Assembly: GCA_019423685.1 (NCBI GenBank)
Contig: JAHZAY010000001.1
Span: 1-64,000 of the forward strand
Length of the DNA: 64,000 nucleotides
Direction: 5' to 3'
Source of the DNA: Clostridiales bacterium
Lineage (GTDB): Bacteria; Bacillota; Clostridia; Oscillospirales; Ruminococcaceae
Shown here: one piece after another, positions 61,521 to 64,000 of the stretch
Position numbering within the stretch: the stretch's first letter is position 1
How the letters are laid out: every line of letters begins with the position of its first letter
Translations under genes and position numbers: made by a program
The notes under the pieces: model-generated
The model's input: only the letters and a program-made list of their open reading frames with translations
Databases searched by the model: none
Told to the model about the DNA's origin: nothing

Positions 61521-61808
61521 TCAATCGCAAAATTCCAATCCAGCAATATACCCCCGCACGATCATGCCGTTCTCGGCCAGGCAGGCAATCTGCAGCCCCC
61601 GTCCGCGGATCTTGAGCTGGCCCTTTTCAATGTTCAGCCGGATGCACCCTTCGTTGTACTCCACAATTCCCCGGCACCCGTCAATCAGCGCCTCCCGGCT
61701 GCCGCACAGCTCCACATGCACTTCCCTTTCAAACAGCGCCCCGCCCAGCGTCAGCGCCTCCTTAAGTTTTGGCGCAACTTGTGCGTTCTGCTTTTCTCGC
61801 TTGCTCAT
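61521..61808 (-). CDS. yqfC: Sporulation protein YqfC
   Basis: A 95-residue protein. The start at ATG 61808 is eight bases after GGAGG; an upstream ATG overlaps that site. VHVELCGSREALIDGCRGIVEYNEG and LKIRGRGLQIACL match YqfC. It is the first gene of the yqfC-yqfD pair, which is made in the mother cell under SigE in Bacillus. Confidence 0.85.
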   Translation of the reverse strand: MSKREKQNAQVAPKLKEALTLGGALFEREVHVELCGSREALIDGCRGIVEYNEGCIRLNIEKGQLKIRGRGLQIACLAENGMIVRGYIAGLEFCD

Positions 61809-62165
61809 TGCAGCTTCCTCCATTTCGTTTTGTACCCATTTTATGAAGGTGCGTGTCGTTTTAGCAGTGAAAGATGACCCGCCTGCTGCCCCTGGGGACT
61901 AAATATTAGCGAAAAATCCCTATATAAAGGAAGAAAAATCGCGCATCCAAAAGGAAACGCCCGGCGCAGTGTACAACAAAAAACCATTTTGTACACCCTT
62001 TTTCCCTATCTTGCACCCATACTTTTTTAAAGGGGAAAAAAGACAAGTTCTCCTACCCTAGCGCATATATATAGGACAGAGTGCTGCCGGAAGGAGGAGC
62101 CTTTCGCAGCGCAGGAAATGGTGGGGCTTTTCTCCCCGCCGGAAAATATAAGGAAGGTGAATTTG
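61809..62165. other. Divergent intergenic region between yqfC and ylbJ
   Basis: 357 bases without a gene. Both neighbours are SigE-type sporulation genes in other species, so SigE promoters are expected here. CATACTTT near 62008 resembles a SigE -10, but I cannot find a convincing -35 with it. No terminator or repeat was seen. Confidence 0.45.
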
Positions 62166-63263
62166 ATGAATCAATGGAAACGATGGCTGTTGGCTTTAGG
62201 ATGTGCACTGTGCGCGGCGGTGCTGGTGCTGGACGGGGAACAGGCGGCAGCAGGAGCTCTGGAGGGGGTGCAGCTCTGTTTAAAAACGGTGATCCCGTCG
62301 CTGTTCTGCTTTATGGTGCTGACCAGCTTTCTGATCAATAGCGGCCTGTACCAACTGCTCTCACTGCCCCTCGGGCCGCTTTCAAAGGGCCTGTTTTGCC
62401 TGCCGCCGTCGATGGGCAGCGTGGTGCTGCTGAGCCTGGTCGGCGGCTACCCCATGGGTGCAAAGTCGCTGGCAAGCCTGTTGGAGCAGCACCGCATCGA
62501 CCGCGCGACCGCCCAGCGGATGCTCCCCTTTTGCTGCTGTGCCGGCCCCACCTTTATCCTCACAGCGGTGGGGACCGGGATGTTTGGCAGCACACAGGCC
62601 GGGATGATGCTGCTGGGGGTTCAGCTGGGCGTCTCGGTTTTGCTGGGCATCTGCCTTGGCCTGCGGGAACGCACCTCCCGCCGCAGGATGCTCTGCGACT
62701 CGGCGCCCACCCCCTTGCCTGCACCGGCGATGCCCCTAAGCGAAGCCTTTGTCCTTTCGGTGAGCCAAACGGTGTCTGCGCTCGCACAGATGTGCGGATT
62801 TGTGGTGCTGTTTAAGGTGATCGCCAATCTCCTTGCGGCGCGTTTGGGCTCCGGGATGCTGCCCTGCTTTGTGCTGGGCTCGCTTGAGGTGACCAACGGA
62901 TGCCTGCTGGCCGCTCAGCAGCCGTGGGGACTGGTGCTGGCCTCCTGCTTTTTGTCCTTTGGCGGGCTTTCGGTCGCCGCTCAGATCGCCGGCATCCTGC
63001 GCGGAAGCGGCGTTGCCCTCTCCCCGTTTTTGCTGCTGCGCCTGGTGCACGCGGCCTGCTCGGGCGCTATCGTCTTTTTGCTGCTGCGCCTCTTCCCGCA
63101 AAGTGCAATGGTCTTTTCCGGTTCGGCGCAGCCGGTCCCGGTGGCCGATGCCAACACCCCCATCCTGAGCATCTGCCTTGTGATGATGAGCGCCCTGCTT
63201 TTGATGCAGACCGCCTCGGTCGGCGCGCATGGCTGGAAAAGGGTCCGCGGCCAAACCAAATAA
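62166..63263 (+). CDS. ylbJ: Sporulation integral membrane protein YlbJ (SpoVV)
   Basis: A 365-residue protein with about 8-9 membrane segments. The two gate-like halves (TVIPSLFCFMVLTSFLINSG ... GGYPMGAKSLASLLEQ, and LEVTNGCLLAA ... SFGGLSVAAQ) are typical of YlbJ, which moves dipicolinic acid across the outer forespore membrane in Bacillus. I start at ATG 62166 behind AAGGAAGGTG. Confidence 0.85.
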   Translation: MNQWKRWLLALGCALCAAVLVLDGEQAAAGALEGVQLCLKTVIPSLFCFMVLTSFLINSGLYQLLSLPLGPLSKGLFCLPPSMGSVVLLSLVGGYPMGAKSLASLLEQHRIDRATAQRMLPFCCCAGPTFILTAVGTGMFGSTQAGMMLLGVQLGVSVLLGICLGLRERTSRRRMLCDSAPTPLPAPAMPLSEAFVLSVSQTVSALAQMCGFVVLFKVIANLLAARLGSGMLPCFVLGSLEVTNGCLLAAQQPWGLVLASCFLSFGGLSVAAQIAGILRGSGVALSPFLLLRLVHAACSGAIVFLLLRLFPQSAMVFSGSAQPVPVADANTPILSICLVMMSALLLMQTASVGAHGWKRVRGQTK

Positions 63264-63269
63264 TACAGC

Positions 63270-63304
63270 AAAAAAGCCCCCGGTTTTCACCGGGAGCTTT
63301 TTTC
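63270..63304. terminator. Bidirectional terminator
   Basis: Stem AAAAGCCCCCGGT / ACCGGGAGCTTTT with a 4-base loop, A-run before it and T-run after it, between ylbJ and the converging 63321 gene. Confidence 0.8.
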
Positions 63305-63320
63305 ATGCACTCTTTTTAAA

Positions 63321-63734
63321 CTATTGGCGGCAGGCGTACTGGCCTTTGACGGTCAGCACCGCGCGGCCCTTTTTGAGGAAGGCGCGCTTTTTCTCCTGCG
63401 CGGCCCTCTGCTGGAGCTGTTCAAACAGCGGGCTGTCGCGATAGATCGCGTAGTCGCCCTTGACATAGGAGGTCAGGTTGTAGTAGAGCACGATCAGCCC
63501 CTTTTCCTGAAGGGACTGCAACAGTGCGCCGCGCTCCTTGACCGCCTCGGCCGCTTCCTGCGCCTGCTCCAGATGCACCGCATCCAGCACGGTGCATCCC
63601 GGCTGGCCGGGCTCCTCGCCGCGCAGCTCAAATCGGCAGACCGGATAGCGGGCTGCGGCTTTGATTTCCGCCAAAAGCTCCCTCTCCTGCTGGGAGAGGA
63701 CCGGAGAGGTGGTGTGATGGATGATAACGCTCAT
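63321..63734 (-). CDS. Hypothetical protein
   Basis: A 137-residue protein I do not recognise. It starts behind GGAAGCTGAG. It has an acidic/helical first half, a short strand segment KGLIVLYYNLTSYVKGDYAIY, and a basic helix (QEKKRAFLKKGRAVLTVKG). It has two scattered cysteines, no membrane segment and no signal peptide. The strand-helix pattern might be a small winged helix, but that is only a guess. It lies between ylbJ and a GH25 gene. Confidence 0.55.
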   Translation of the reverse strand: MSVIIHHTTSPVLSQQERELLAEIKAAARYPVCRFELRGEEPGQPGCTVLDAVHLEQAQEAAEAVKERGALLQSLQEKGLIVLYYNLTSYVKGDYAIYRDSPLFEQLQQRAAQEKKRAFLKKGRAVLTVKGQYACRQ

Positions 63735-63798
63735 AATCTCAGCTTCCTTCCATTTTATAATCCTTTATTTGAATCCCGATCTCAGTCTGGGATGTCCT

Positions 63799-64000
63799 CT
63801 AAAGCTGAATGGACTGATAGCCCATCTGCTGCAACTGCTGCACCGAAATCACCTTTTGCTGCGGGGGCTGGGTGGGTTGCAGGTGGTTGAGCCCCGCATC
63901 GCGGATGATGCTGGGATAGTCCTTGTAGCTGATGCTCTCGTCGACCCGGCCGGTGATGCCGCTCACCGAAGCGTCCCAGGTAAACTGCCACATGCCGTAC
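63799..64000 (-). CDS. GH25 lysozyme-like protein, C-terminal part (runs off the window)
   Basis: The frame enters from the right edge with YGMWQFTWDASVSGITGRVD and YKDYPSII, the end of a GH25 barrel as in 7384-8232 (IWQYTGSGKVDGI, VDRDVAYKDYSSII). A linker of Gln and Pro follows, then a short tail ending in MGYQSIQL. The rest of the gene lies outside. It is a peptidoglycan hydrolase, probably secreted; whether it belongs to a prophage or to the spore/wall set cannot be seen. Confidence 0.75.
   Translation of the reverse strand, partial: YGMWQFTWDASVSGITGRVDESISYKDYPSIIRDAGLNHLQPTQPPQQKVISVQQLQQMGYQSIQL

Noticed and set aside
1..64000. tRNA or rRNA genes
   Set aside because: I looked for TTCRA-type T-arms with acceptor stems and for rRNA-like stretches in all gaps and saw none, but a covariance search would be decisive.

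Overview
The window looks like the chromosome of a spore-forming, low-oxygen gut Clostridia member (Oscillospirales/Ruminococcaceae type). The support is a set of sporulation genes (spoIIGA-sigE, cwlD, yqfC, yqfD, ylbJ), the Firmicutes heat-shock order hrcA-grpE-dnaK-dnaJ with a CIRCE operator, and the Gram-positive run yqfC-yqfD-phoH-ybeY-dgkA-era-yqzL-recO-mutS2. Core genes are GC-rich and very often start with TTG or GTG behind a strong Shine-Dalgarno sequence. I found no rRNA, tRNA or CRISPR array.

Bases 1-9,210 are a defective prophage or prophage remnant. It opens with the last codons of a lytic transglycosylase and a few small early genes. A YqaJ recombinase is cut off after about 80 codons and joined to the tail end of an unrelated structural-type protein. 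The rest is late genes only: a baseplate/fibre protein with a collagen-like stretch, two tandem Cys-Gly repeat proteins, two copies of a partner gene, and a lysis cassette (GH25 endolysin, LLH-type holin). A small DUF4160/DUF2442/HTH cassette with a consensus promoter sits in the middle as cargo. No head, terminase, portal or integrase genes are present.

Bases 9,217-13,300 form an AT-rich island: a divergent regulator facing an M20 amidohydrolase plus MFS transporter pair, with a 16-bp palindromic operator candidate between them. Bases 13,300-18,663 hold a damaged type I restriction locus. hsdM has lost its normal 3' end to a four-hairpin plus 10-bp tandem-repeat element, a DUF559 nuclease gene follows, hsdR is intact, and no hsdS is present.

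Bases 19,150-37,050 carry housekeeping and accessory genes: lytic transglycosylase, S9 peptidase, GNAT enzymes, tyrosine recombinase, nth, radA, cwlD, a 3-hydroxyisobutyrate-dehydrogenase-like enzyme, the yhaO-yhaN nuclease/ATPase pair, a His-rich metal-type permease, and a DeoR regulator with a PPi-type phosphofructokinase.

Bases 37,290-64,000 hold the sigE locus, an SGNH lipoprotein, an msrA broken by one stop codon, the hrcA-dnaJ operon, YibE/F, rlmA, purA, a PucR-type regulator, a cytidine-deaminase-like enzyme, an M42 peptidase, the mutS2 to yqfC cluster, ylbJ, an unknown gene and the end of a second GH25 gene. The strongest leads for something undescribed are the duplicated Cys-Gly repeat module in the prophage and the hairpin/VNTR plus DUF559 cassette inside the hsd locus.
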